42,818 bases of DNA from an uncultured Clostridia bacterium (lineage in GTDB: Bacteria > Bacillota > Clostridia > Oscillospirales > Ruminococcaceae): assembly GCA_947628615.1 (NCBI GenBank), contig CANRAO010000015.1, positions 1-42,818 of the forward strand, in the 5' to 3' direction. The notes below the pieces were generated by a model. The model saw only the letters and a list, made by a program, of their open reading frames with translations, made no database searches and was not told where the DNA came from. Numbering within the stretch: position 1 is the first letter of the stretch; each line of letters begins with the position of its first letter. Below, piece after piece: positions 25,258 to 31,973 of the stretch. The position numbers and the translations under genes are program-made.

Positions 25258-25470
25258 GTGCCAATTAAATATGATAAACTAATAAAGCGATTACATAAAG
25301 CAGGAATTACAAGCTATATTGCAAAGCGTGATAAAATAATAGGTCAGGCAACTTACAAAAAAATTTTTGAGGGCGGAGATATTGATACTAGAACAATAGC
25401 AAAGCTTTGTAAAGTTTTAAATTGCCAGCCGGGAGATATTATGGAATATGTAGATGAAGATGAAAATTAA
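25258..25470 (+). CDS. XRE-type HTH repressor, copy 4 of 4
   Basis: 70 aa from GTG 25258, chosen over GTG 25249 because GAGGT is then seven bases upstream and MPIKYDKLIKRL aligns with the other copies. It is a single helix-turn-helix domain with RTIAKLCKVLNCQPGDIMEY near the end. Three TCAC-N8-GTGA sites lie just upstream. The recognition-helix region differs from copies 1-3 (TYKKIFEGGDI), in line with its different operator. It is followed 24 bp later by the GNAT-like gene. Confidence 0.8.
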   Translation: MPIKYDKLIKRLHKAGITSYIAKRDKIIGQATYKKIFEGGDIDTRTIAKLCKVLNCQPGDIMEYVDEDEN

Positions 25471-25494
25471 TATTCAATTTAAGGAATTAGGGTT

Positions 25495-25878
25495 ATGTTA
25501 GAAATTTTACAAACAAAAAACAAAGAGAATTACAGAAACAAAATTGCAGAGCTGGGGCTTGATTTTGATACGGCTTTTGTTGTAGATGCAACTGACGAAG
25601 GAAGTTCTATCGGGTACGGAATATATCATTTCGGGATTGATGATGAATATACACCGCTTGTCGAGGTGGATTTTGTTCAGGACGATTCGGATATTTTGCT
25701 TTTTGACGGTATAATACGTTCTATACTGTTTTTGGCTATGATGAAGGGCATAGATAAGGCAAGGTTTAATTTGCCGCAGAATGACAGTCTTTTGAAACTC
25801 GGCTTTGTGCAAAATAATTATAAATGTCTTGACTCTATTACTAAATTTATGTCTAAATGTAAAAGTTGCAAAAACTAA
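25495..25878 (+). CDS. Small GNAT-like protein
   Basis: 127 aa, soluble. The order of strands and helices (FDTAFVVDATDEGSSIGYGIYHF, YTPLVEVDFVQDD, LLFDGIIRSILFLAMMKGI, and NDSLLKLGFVQNN near the end) resembles a minimal GCN5-type acetyltransferase, especially the final 'LxxLGF'. The acetyl-CoA-binding R/QxxGxG/A motif is not clear, so activity is uncertain. A Cys-containing tail (CKSCKN) ends it. A promoter for the carboxyltransferase operon begins twelve bases after its stop. Confidence 0.55.
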   Translation: MLEILQTKNKENYRNKIAELGLDFDTAFVVDATDEGSSIGYGIYHFGIDDEYTPLVEVDFVQDDSDILLFDGIIRSILFLAMMKGIDKARFNLPQNDSLLKLGFVQNNYKCLDSITKFMSKCKSCKN

Positions 25879-25889
25879 TTGTTATATTC

Positions 25890-25918
25890 TTGTCAAATGA
25901 GAAATTTTGTAGTACAAT
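25890..25918 (+). promoter_or_regulatory. Promoter of decarboxylase operon
   Basis: TTGTCA (25890-25895) and TACAAT (25913-25918) are 17 bp apart, 57 bp before the ATG at 25975. No operator palindrome is seen. Confidence 0.6.
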
Positions 25919-25974
25919 ATTAATTGTGAAAAAATTGCCTTTTTGGCTCAATATAAATGATTGGAGGAAATGAA

Positions 25975-27324
25975 ATGAGTAAGGATTCTATCTCTATTTC
26001 AGCAAGAGATAGGTTGAAATATTTATTTGACGAAGGCGAGTTCACCGAGCTTGACGCTTTTGCTAAGGCGGGAGATAATTTATCAGGTGTAATAACAGCC
26101 TACGGATATGTTGATTCTAATCCTGTTTATGCTTTTGCTCAGGACGTGTCTGTAAACGACGGCGCTTTGACAAGGGTTCAGGCTGATAAGATTTCTAAAA
26201 TCTACGATATGGCAGTAAAGACAGGACTTCCTGTTGTTGGCATCTATGACTCGTTTGGAGCAGACTTAAACGATGGTATTTCTGCAATGACTTCCTATGG
26301 CGAGTTGATACTGAAAGCCTCTAATCTTTCGGGAGTTGTTCCGCAGATTTCAGTTATCGCAGGGACCTGTGCAGGTGCAAGTGCGATTTTAGCAGTGTCT
26401 GCTGATTTTGTTGTAATGTCAAAGAGCGCTGAGCTGTTCATTACCCCTAACACTGAAGTTGAGGATCTGGCACAGAATGCAGCTGATAACGGAACGGCTT
26501 CATTAATTGCAGAAAATGACAAGGACGCAATTGAAAAAGCTAAGGAGATTTTGCTTAGACTACCTCAGAACAACTTATCACCTGTGCCGATGTTTGAATT
26601 TAACGAGCCTGACGGTGCTTATGCTGACAGTGCAGAGAATATTGCAAAGGCGGTCTGCGATGATGAAAGCGTTATAGAGCTTTCAAAGGATTTCGGAAAA
26701 GCCGGATATACAGCATTAGCGTCTATAGGCGGCGCAACGGTGGGTATATGTGCAACAAATAAGACAAATGAAAAGCTGACTTCTTCTGATTGTTCAAAGC
26801 TGGCTAGGTTTGTGAGAACCTGTGATGCTTTTGCAATTCCGATAATCACTTTTGTTGACACAGAGGGCTTTGATAACAGCGAGTGTGCGAACAAGTCGGG
26901 GGCTGTTTTGCAGATGGCGAAGCTGGCGTCTGCTTATGCTGAGGCTACAACGATAAAGATCTCTGTTATAACAGGAAAGGCTTATGGACCGAGCTTTATA
27001 ACACTTGCAGGCAAAGGCTCAAATGCAGATATGGTTTTTGCTGTTGACAATGCCGTTATCTCTGCTTTGGAGCCTTTAGCAGCAGTTGAATTTTTAAGCC
27101 ATGACAAGCTTAAAGGAACAGATGATTTGTCTAAGTCGAGAGAGGCTCTTGTCAGTGAATACATTGAAAAAGAAGCGTCTGCTCAAGCGGCTGCTGAAAA
27201 GATGTGTGTTGACGGAGTCATTACCTCAAGTGAGATAAGGCAGACTCTGGTTAATGCTATAGAAATTATGGCAGGCAAGAGGGTTTCAAGGCTTCCTAAG
27301 AAGCACAGCAACAGCCCATTTTAA
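25975..27324 (+). CDS. Acyl-CoA carboxyltransferase-family subunit
   Basis: 449 aa from ATG 25975, which has TTGGAGGAAA upstream; the in-frame ATG at 25957 overlaps that ribosome site. It is a two-half crotonase-fold carboxyltransferase. The N half starts ISARDRLKYLFDEGEFTELD and has GAGASAIL-like CAGASAILAVSADFVVMS; the C half has RFVRTCDAFAIPIITFVDTEGF and GKAYGPSFITLAGKGSNADMVFAV (24 residues, shown as the acyl-CoA pocket region). It is shorter than the usual 510-530 aa and lacks most of the N-terminal leader. Together with the biotin carrier and OadA it should move carboxyl groups between biotin and an organic acid or acyl-CoA. Confidence 0.8.
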   Translation: MSKDSISISARDRLKYLFDEGEFTELDAFAKAGDNLSGVITAYGYVDSNPVYAFAQDVSVNDGALTRVQADKISKIYDMAVKTGLPVVGIYDSFGADLNDGISAMTSYGELILKASNLSGVVPQISVIAGTCAGASAILAVSADFVVMSKSAELFITPNTEVEDLAQNAADNGTASLIAENDKDAIEKAKEILLRLPQNNLSPVPMFEFNEPDGAYADSAENIAKAVCDDESVIELSKDFGKAGYTALASIGGATVGICATNKTNEKLTSSDCSKLARFVRTCDAFAIPIITFVDTEGFDNSECANKSGAVLQMAKLASAYAEATTIKISVITGKAYGPSFITLAGKGSNADMVFAVDNAVISALEPLAAVEFLSHDKLKGTDDLSKSREALVSEYIEKEASAQAAAEKMCVDGVITSSEIRQTLVNAIEIMAGKRVSRLPKKHSNSPF

Positions 27325-27353
27325 TATAAATAAAATTGATAGGTGGTTTTTAT

Positions 27354-27710
27354 ATGAAAAGATATAACATTACTGTAAACGGAAAGACATATGATGTTGC
27401 CGTAGAGGAGGCAGAAAACGATTCTGCTTCTGCTGTATCGTCAACGGTACCTGTTCAAACAGTATCTAAACCTGCTTCTTCTGCCCCTGTTGCAGAAGGA
27501 ACAAAGGTTTCTGCACCGATGCCGGGAACTATTCTTGACATAAAGGTGTCAGTAGGTGATATGGTTTCAGAGGGTGCTCCTTTATTTGTTCTTGAGGCAA
27601 TGAAGATGGAAAACGACGTTAATGCTCCTTGTTCTGGTAAAGTAGTAAGCATTAACGCCACTAAGGGTTCAGCTGTTGAAACAGGAACGGTGCTTGCAGT
27701 AATTAATTAA
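27354..27710 (+). CDS. Biotin carboxyl carrier protein
   Basis: 118 aa from ATG 27354, with AGGTGG upstream. A short N-terminal segment (KRYNITVNGKTYDVAVEE) and an Ala/Pro/Ser/Val-rich flexible linker lead to a biotinyl domain with the lysine motif EAMKMEND. The biotin swings between the carboxyltransferase encoded upstream and the OadA-type subunit encoded downstream. Length and layout match GcdC/MmdC/OadC-fusion carriers of anaerobes. Confidence 0.92.
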   Translation: MKRYNITVNGKTYDVAVEEAENDSASAVSSTVPVQTVSKPASSAPVAEGTKVSAPMPGTILDIKVSVGDMVSEGAPLFVLEAMKMENDVNAPCSGKVVSINATKGSAVETGTVLAVIN

Positions 27711-27719
27711 TAATTGAAA

Positions 27720-27747
27720 GTTGATAATAGATAATGGATAATTAATT
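27720..27747 (+). repeat. AT-rich dispersed intergenic repeat
   Basis: TTGATAATAGATAAT (27721-27735) recurs at 24006-24020, and GATAATGGATAATTAATT (27730-27747) recurs at 20449-20466. All copies are in gene gaps. They look like members of a short dispersed repeat family. Confidence 0.45.
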
Positions 27748-27850
27748 GTCTATTTTCCATTATTGATTACCCATTTAAAATTGTTCTTATTTAATTACAT
27801 CTGCAAGTTAATTGCTATTTTCAATTCTACTTTTGAAGGGAAATTATTAT

Positions 27851-29248
27851 ATGGCTAAGGTTAATATTACTGAAACAGTTTTAAGAGACGCTCATCAGTC
27901 GCTTATTGCAACGAGAATGTCGCTTGACGAAATGCTTCCTATTCTTTCTGCAATGGATAAGATAGGTTTTTATTCCTGCGAGGTGTGGGGCGGGGCTACC
28001 TTTGACTCCTGCCTGAGATTTCTCCACGAGGATCCATGGGACAGACTTCGTACAATAAGAAGAGAAATGCCTAACACAAAGCTTCAGATGCTTTTCAGAG
28101 GGCAGAATATGCTCGGCTACCGTCATTATGCTGACGATGTTCTTGAGTATTTTGTTCAGAAAACTGTTGCAAACGGAATTGACATTATCAGGATTTTTGA
28201 TGCTTTGAATGATATAAGAAACCTCGAAACTGCGGTCAGAGCCGCTAAGAAAGAGGGTGCTCATGCACAGATAGCAATTTCATACACTCTCGGCGACGTG
28301 TTTACTGATGAGTATTATGTTGATTATGCAAAGAGAATAGAGGCAATAGGCGCTGATTCTATATGTATAAAGGATATGGCAGCATTGCTTACACCTTACG
28401 CTACCGAAAAGCTGGTAAAGGCAATAAAGTCTGCAGTTAAGATTCCTTTGCAGCTTCATACACACTATACATCCGGATTGGCTTCAATGTGTTTGCTAAA
28501 GGGCGTCGAGGCAGGTGTTGACGCTATAGATACTGCTATGTCGCCGCTTGCGCTTGGAACTTCTCATGCACCTACCGAGTCAATGGTTGCGGCACTGCAG
28601 GGAACAGAATACGACACAGGTCTTGACCTTGTTAAGCTCAATGAGGTAAGAGATTACTTTATGACGCTTCGTCAGAAGTATCTTGATAACGGTCTGCTCG
28701 ACCCTAAAATGCTTGCTACAGACGCTAATGCACTTATATATCAAGTTCCGGGCGGAATGCTTTCAAATCTGCTTTCGCAGTTAAAGCAGGCAGGCAAAGA
28801 GGATAAGCTAACTGAGGTCTTAAAGGAAGTACCCAGAGTGAGAAAGGATTCGGGTTATCCTCCGCTTGTTACGCCGACTTCTCAAATAGTGGGAACGCAG
28901 GCTGTGTTCAATGTTATAATGGGTGAGAGATACAAAACTGTTACAAAAGAATTCAAAGGGCTTGTGAAAGGGGAGTACGGAAAGACTCCTGTTCCAATAT
29001 CTCCAGAATTCCAAAAGAAGATCTTGGGAGATGAAAAGCCTATAACCTGCCGTCCTGCCGACTTGATAGAGCCGGAGCTTGATAAGCTGAGACAGGAATG
29101 TGCTGAGTGGATAGAGCAAGACGAGGACGTTTTAAGCTATGCACAATTCCCGAAGGTTGCACCTAAGTTCTTTGAGGAGCGGCGAGACAAAAAACTGGGT
29201 ATTGATATGGCTCACTCTAATACAGAGACAAAGGTACATCCTGTCTAG
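27851..29248 (+). CDS. oadA: Oxaloacetate decarboxylase alpha subunit / PYC carboxyltransferase
   Basis: 465 aa from ATG 27851; the upstream in-frame start at 27812 has no ribosome site. It is a TIM-barrel HMGL-like enzyme beginning ITETVLRDAHQSLIATRMS, with EVWGGATFDSCLRFL, the lysine region CIKDMAALLTP, the metal-binding LHTHYTSG and the conserved C-terminal PYC/OADA domain. It transfers the carboxyl group of oxaloacetate (or pyruvate in reverse) to biotin. It lacks a fused biotin domain, supplied by the gene at 27354. No membrane beta subunit (OadB) is encoded in the window, so it is unclear whether the complex pumps sodium. Confidence 0.93.
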   Translation: MAKVNITETVLRDAHQSLIATRMSLDEMLPILSAMDKIGFYSCEVWGGATFDSCLRFLHEDPWDRLRTIRREMPNTKLQMLFRGQNMLGYRHYADDVLEYFVQKTVANGIDIIRIFDALNDIRNLETAVRAAKKEGAHAQIAISYTLGDVFTDEYYVDYAKRIEAIGADSICIKDMAALLTPYATEKLVKAIKSAVKIPLQLHTHYTSGLASMCLLKGVEAGVDAIDTAMSPLALGTSHAPTESMVAALQGTEYDTGLDLVKLNEVRDYFMTLRQKYLDNGLLDPKMLATDANALIYQVPGGMLSNLLSQLKQAGKEDKLTEVLKEVPRVRKDSGYPPLVTPTSQIVGTQAVFNVIMGERYKTVTKEFKGLVKGEYGKTPVPISPEFQKKILGDEKPITCRPADLIEPELDKLRQECAEWIEQDEDVLSYAQFPKVAPKFFEERRDKKLGIDMAHSNTETKVHPV

Positions 29249-29300
29249 AGACAAGAAGCGAGAGGTAAGAAAAAAGAGAATAAAATAATATAAAAATATT

Positions 29301-29345
29301 AGCCGTAATCATTCATTAAAATGATTACGGCTTTATCATTTTTTA
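29301..29345. terminator. Bidirectional terminator between oadA and TSCPD gene
   Basis: A perfect 12-bp stem (AGCCGTAATCAT 29301-29312 with ATGATTACGGCT 29321-29332) and an 8-nt loop are followed by TTATCATTTTTT on the plus strand and by A-rich sequence on the other side. It lies between convergent genes. Confidence 0.85.
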
Positions 29346-29349
29346 TAAG

Positions 29350-29592
29350 TTATAAGCTTTCTTCAAGTGCCTTTGCAAGCTGTGCAGGGCAGGAGGTTCC
29401 TCTGCCGCCGCAGTCAACGTCTTTTAAAAGTTCGATTACATCTTTTACTTTCATTCCCTTTGCAAGCCTTGCAACACCCTGTGTGTTGCCTGAACAGCCG
29501 CCGATAAATTCAACATTTTGAATTATTCCGTCCTCAACCTCGACGTTTATCTGTCTGGAACAAACACCCTTAGTTTTATAATTGATAGTCAT
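29350..29592 (-). CDS. TSCPD-domain protein (TIGR03905-like)
   Basis: 80 aa. The conserved TSCPD signature is seen as CGGRGTSCPAQLAKAL (60-75), after GVCSRQINVEVEDGII and GGCSGNTQGVARLAKGM. Four cysteines suggest metal binding. This small family is widespread in anaerobic Firmicutes and its role is unknown. It starts three bases after the malic enzyme stop, so the two form an operon. Confidence 0.88.
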   Translation of the reverse strand: MTINYKTKGVCSRQINVEVEDGIIQNVEFIGGCSGNTQGVARLAKGMKVKDVIELLKDVDCGGRGTSCPAQLAKALEESL

Positions 29593-29595
29593 ACA

Positions 29596-30783
29596 TCATA
29601 TCTCCTTGTTTTTTATTTTTGCAGCTCCGCTGTCGATCGCCGCCTGTGCAACTGCTTTTGCTACAGCCTTTGGTATCTTTCTGTCAAATGCGTTCGGAAG
29701 AATAAAGTCTGTACAAAGCTCATCATCATTTACACAATCGGCTATCGCCTTAGAAGCCGCCATTTTCATTTTCTCGTTAATATCGCTTGCTCTTACGGCT
29801 AGTGCACCCTTGAAAATTCCCGGAAAGGCTACTACGTTGTTTATCTGATTAGGAAAGTCGCTCCTGCCTGTTCCTACAATGAATGCTCCTGCCGCTTTTG
29901 CTTTGTCAGGCATTATTTCCGGAGTAGGATTTGCCATAGCAAAAATTATAGGCTTGTCATTCATTGATCTGACCATTTCTTCTGTAACAAGATTGGGCTT
30001 GGAAACTCCTATGAATGCATCTGCGCCTTTCATTGCATCGGAAAGACTTCCTGTTAAGCAGTCTTTGTTGGTATATTTTGAAAGCTCTTTGTGTGCGTCG
30101 CTAAGCGTTTCATCGTTTCTTGAAATTATTCCGTTTATGTCTGACATTATTATATTGCCCACTCCAAGTGATAATAACAGCTTTGCTATTGCAGTTCCTG
30201 CCGCGCCTGCACCGTTTATGACAAGTGTCAGGTTATCCAGCTTCTTATTTGCCACCTTGCACGCGTTCATAAGTGCTGCGCCGACAACGACTGCCGTTCC
30301 GTGTTGGTCGTCGTGGAAAACAGGTATATCTATACGCTCTTTTAGCTTTTTTTCTATCTCAAAGCATCGGGGAGCAGATATATCTTCAAGATTTATACCT
30401 CCGAAGCTGTCAGAAATAAGCTCGATGGTTCTGACGATTTCATCAGTGTTCTTCGACTTTACACATATAGGAAAAGCGTCTACATCGGCAAATTCCTTAA
30501 ATAGCGCACATTTACCCTCCATAACAGGCATACCTGCAAGACCGCCTATGTCGCCAAGTCCCAAAACGGCTGTTCCGTCGGTTATTACTGCAACAAGATT
30601 AGAACGCCTAGTAAGCTCGTATGAGAGCTCGGGGTCTTTTTGGATTTCAAGACAGGGACGTGCAACACCGGGCGTGTATGCGTGTGATAAATCGTCTGAG
30701 TTCTCTACCTTGACCCTAGATACGATCTCAATTTTACCGTTCCATTCCTTATGTTTTTTTAAAGATGACTCCATTATGTCCAT
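29596..30783 (-). CDS. NAD(P)-dependent malic enzyme
   Basis: 395 aa from ATG 30783, which has GAGG eight bases upstream; TTG 30807 would add eight residues. It converts malate to pyruvate and CO2 with NAD(P)+. Motifs are YTPGVARPC (the catalytic Tyr), CALFKEFADVDAFPICV with the catalytic Lys region, GGINLEDISAPRCFEIE (metal-binding acids), PVFHDDQHGTA, and the Rossmann NGAGAAGTAIAKLLL. Short bacterial form without the PTA domain. It sits opposite the oxaloacetate decarboxylase set, which acts on neighbouring C4 acids. Confidence 0.94.
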   Translation of the reverse strand: MDIMESSLKKHKEWNGKIEIVSRVKVENSDDLSHAYTPGVARPCLEIQKDPELSYELTRRSNLVAVITDGTAVLGLGDIGGLAGMPVMEGKCALFKEFADVDAFPICVKSKNTDEIVRTIELISDSFGGINLEDISAPRCFEIEKKLKERIDIPVFHDDQHGTAVVVGAALMNACKVANKKLDNLTLVINGAGAAGTAIAKLLLSLGVGNIIMSDINGIISRNDETLSDAHKELSKYTNKDCLTGSLSDAMKGADAFIGVSKPNLVTEEMVRSMNDKPIIFAMANPTPEIMPDKAKAAGAFIVGTGRSDFPNQINNVVAFPGIFKGALAVRASDINEKMKMAASKAIADCVNDDELCTDFILPNAFDRKIPKAVAKAVAQAAIDSGAAKIKNKEI

Positions 30784-30800
30784 TATGATAACCTCATTAT

Positions 30801-30829
30801 TTGACAAAATTTATATTGTATATTATAAT
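30801..30829 (+). promoter_or_regulatory. Consensus promoter of type I toxin
   Basis: Perfect TTGACA (30801-30806), 17 bp, perfect TATAAT (30824-30829). Transcription should start near 30836, just before the 5' arm of the long-range repeat. It lies within the upstream region of the divergent malic enzyme gene. Confidence 0.8.
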
Positions 30830-30890
30830 TGCTTCGGGTACTGCACATAGACGGTAGGCGGTTTTCTCCCTGTGAAGGGAGGTGATAGTT

Positions 30891-30977
30891 ATGGTAACAT
30901 ATTCGGATTTATTCTTATTTACGAATATACTTATCAGCACTATCTCTCTGTTATTGCTTGTATTACATAAGAAATAA
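30891..30977 (+). CDS. Holin-like type I toxin peptide
   Basis: 28 aa: a polar start MVTYSDLFLF, one hydrophobic segment NILISTISLLLLVLH and a Lys-Lys end, as in the 'putative holin-like toxin' family. It would insert in the membrane and damage it if overproduced. The ribosome site GGGAGGTGA (30877-30885) is caught in a local hairpin (CTCCC 30866-30870 with GGGAG 30877-30881). In addition, the mRNA 5' part (30840-30874) is largely complementary to its 3' end (31044-31089). Both are known ways of keeping type I toxin mRNA silent. It has its own perfect promoter and terminator. Confidence 0.75.
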   Translation: MVTYSDLFLFTNILISTISLLLLVLHKK

Positions 30978-30991
30978 TAGCGTTTCTCATA

Positions 30992-31099
30992 TAAAAATAT
31001 TGAGAAACACCGCCGCACTTCCATTGTTACGGTGTTTCTCAAACACAAACAGGGAAGCAAACCGCAAGCCGTAAAGGCTGTGTGCAGTTCCCTTTTTAT
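30992..31099 (-). ncRNA. Antisense antitoxin RNA, predicted
   Basis: The minus-strand promoter at 31106-31133 should start an RNA near 31099. It ends at a hairpin (11-bp stem GAGAAACACCG/CGGTGTTTCTC, 31002-31012 with 31030-31040) followed by AATATTTTTAT on that strand. The ~105-nt RNA is fully complementary to the 3' untranslated part of the toxin mRNA, as in convergent Bacillus pairs such as txpA/RatA and bsrG/SR4. No ORF of note is seen in it. Confidence 0.65.
31052..31097 (+). terminator. Terminator of toxin mRNA
   Basis: GGGAA (31052-31056) pairs with TTCCC (31088-31092), with an inner AGCC/GGCT stem (31067-31070, 31076-31079), followed directly by TTTTT (31093-31097). The same region also pairs with the mRNA 5' end. 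Confidence 0.6.
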
Positions 31100-31105
31100 G
31101 TTTAT

Positions 31106-31133
31106 ATTATAACACAAATTTTAAAAATGTCAA
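31106..31133 (-). promoter_or_regulatory. Promoter of antisense antitoxin RNA
   Basis: On the minus strand, perfect TTGACA (31128-31133) and perfect TATAAT (31106-31111) are 16 bp apart. It faces the toxin gene, so the two transcripts overlap at their 3' ends. Confidence 0.75.
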
Positions 31134-31138
31134 GAGAT

Positions 31139-31333
31139 TTAAGTATTTTCGTTATCCCTCTCAATAGCTTCACTAACTGCTCGGTTTAGAAATTTATTCA
31201 AAGTACCGTCGTGAGCCTTAGCGTGGGCTACAATATTTTCTTTTTCACCCTTTGGTACTTGCATTTCTAATCTGTCATAGTGATTTTTATTATACTTTGC
31301 ATTTGCCTTTATTTTAGCTTTACTAGCAGGCAT
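31139..31333 (-). CDS. Ribbon-helix-helix-like protein, tandem copy 3
   Basis: 64 aa, last in transcription order. Basic N-terminus MPASKAKIKANAKYNKNHYD, then a strand RLEMQVPKG and two helices (EKENIVAHAKAHDG, LNKFLNRAVSEAIERDNENT). This is the Arc/CopG-type layout used for DNA binding as a dimer, often in antitoxins or plasmid-type regulators. No toxin gene is attached. AAAAGGTGTG precedes the ATG. It is the copy nearest the type I toxin locus. Confidence 0.75.
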   Translation of the reverse strand: MPASKAKIKANAKYNKNHYDRLEMQVPKGEKENIVAHAKAHDGTLNKFLNRAVSEAIERDNENT

Positions 31334-31359
31334 TATTTTATCACACCTTTTAGTGTTTG

Positions 31360-31551
31360 TTATTTTTCGTTATCCCTCTCAATAGCCTCACTAACTGCTC
31401 GGTTGAGAAACTTATTCAAAGTACCGTCGTGTGCCTTAGCGTGGGCTACAATATTTTCTTTTTCACCTTTTGGTACTTGCATTTCAAGCCTGTCATAGTG
31501 ATTTTTATTATACTTATGTGTTGCTTTTTGCTGTGCTTTACTAGCAGGCAT
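31360..31551 (-). CDS. Ribbon-helix-helix-like protein, tandem copy 2
   Basis: 63 aa, same layout as its neighbours. It differs mainly in the basic N-terminal stretch (MPASKAQQKATHKYNKNHYD against AKIKANAKY in the others), while the strand RLEMQVPKG and both helices are identical to copy 3. The difference is confined to a part that could contact DNA outside the ribbon or control stability. AAAAGGTGTG is the ribosome site; 26 bp separate it from copy 3. Confidence 0.75.
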   Translation of the reverse strand: MPASKAQQKATHKYNKNHYDRLEMQVPKGEKENIVAHAKAHDGTLNKFLNRAVSEAIERDNEK

Positions 31552-31577
31552 TATTTTATCACACCTTTTAGTGTTTG

Positions 31578-31769
31578 TTATTTTTCGTTATCCCTCTCAA
31601 TAGCTTCACTAACTGCTCGGTTTAGAAATTTATTCAAAGTACCGTCGTGAGCCTTAGCGTGGGCTACAATATTTTCTTTTTCACCTTTTGGTACCTTCAT
31701 TTCAAGCCTGTCATAGTGATTTTTAGTATATTTTGCATTTGCTTTTATTTTAGCTTTACTAGCAGGCAT
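31578..31769 (-). CDS. Ribbon-helix-helix-like protein, tandem copy 1
   Basis: 63 aa and first in the direction of transcription. The ribbon reads RLEMKVPKG and the N-terminus KYTKNHYD, small changes from copies 2 and 3. AGGGTGG precedes the ATG, differing from the AAAAGGTGTG leader of the other two, so this copy holds the original upstream region. It diverges from the small helical-protein gene at 31974, the position that XRE genes occupy at two other loci. Confidence 0.75.
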   Translation of the reverse strand: MPASKAKIKANAKYTKNHYDRLEMKVPKGEKENIVAHAKAHDGTLNKFLNRAVSEAIERDNEK

Positions 31770-31890
31770 ATTATTACCACCCTATATAAATAAACTTTTT
31801 ATTACTTTCACTATAATTAAACATATCATATTTGTACATTATAGTCAATACAGATAAGAATAAATAATCAATATTTAGATGATTTGTCAA

Positions 31891-31919
31891 TTGAACTTAC
31901 AATGGCGACATTGTATAAT
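31891..31919 (+). promoter_or_regulatory. Promoter with operator for third small helical-protein gene
   Basis: TTGAAC (31891-31896), 17 bp, TATAAT (31914-31919). A perfect palindrome TACAATG-GCGA-CATTGTA (31898-31915) fills the spacer and touches the -10, the same arrangement as at the XRE loci. Confidence 0.65.
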
Positions 31920-31973
31920 AAAAATATCTCAATACTGTTTAACAAAAAATTCTACAAAAGGGAAGGGACGTCA

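Larger units (their letters stand above)
31139..31769 (-). repeat. Three tandem 218-bp gene-sized direct repeats
   Basis: Start codons at 31333, 31551 and 31769 are exactly 218 bp apart. Each unit holds one ribbon-helix-helix-like gene, and the two internal junctions carry the same 26-bp spacer. Sequence between units is nearly identical, so this is a recent tandem amplification. Confidence 0.9.

Noticed and set aside
29879-30850. Open 323-codon plus-strand frame opposite malic enzyme
   Set aside because: The minus-strand frame carries all malic-enzyme motifs. The opposite frame is Ser/Pro/Thr-rich with no domain, a typical shadow.
31139-31769. CRISPR-like array
   Set aside because: The repeat unit is 218 bp and codes for a protein; there are no short repeats with unique spacers and no cas genes.
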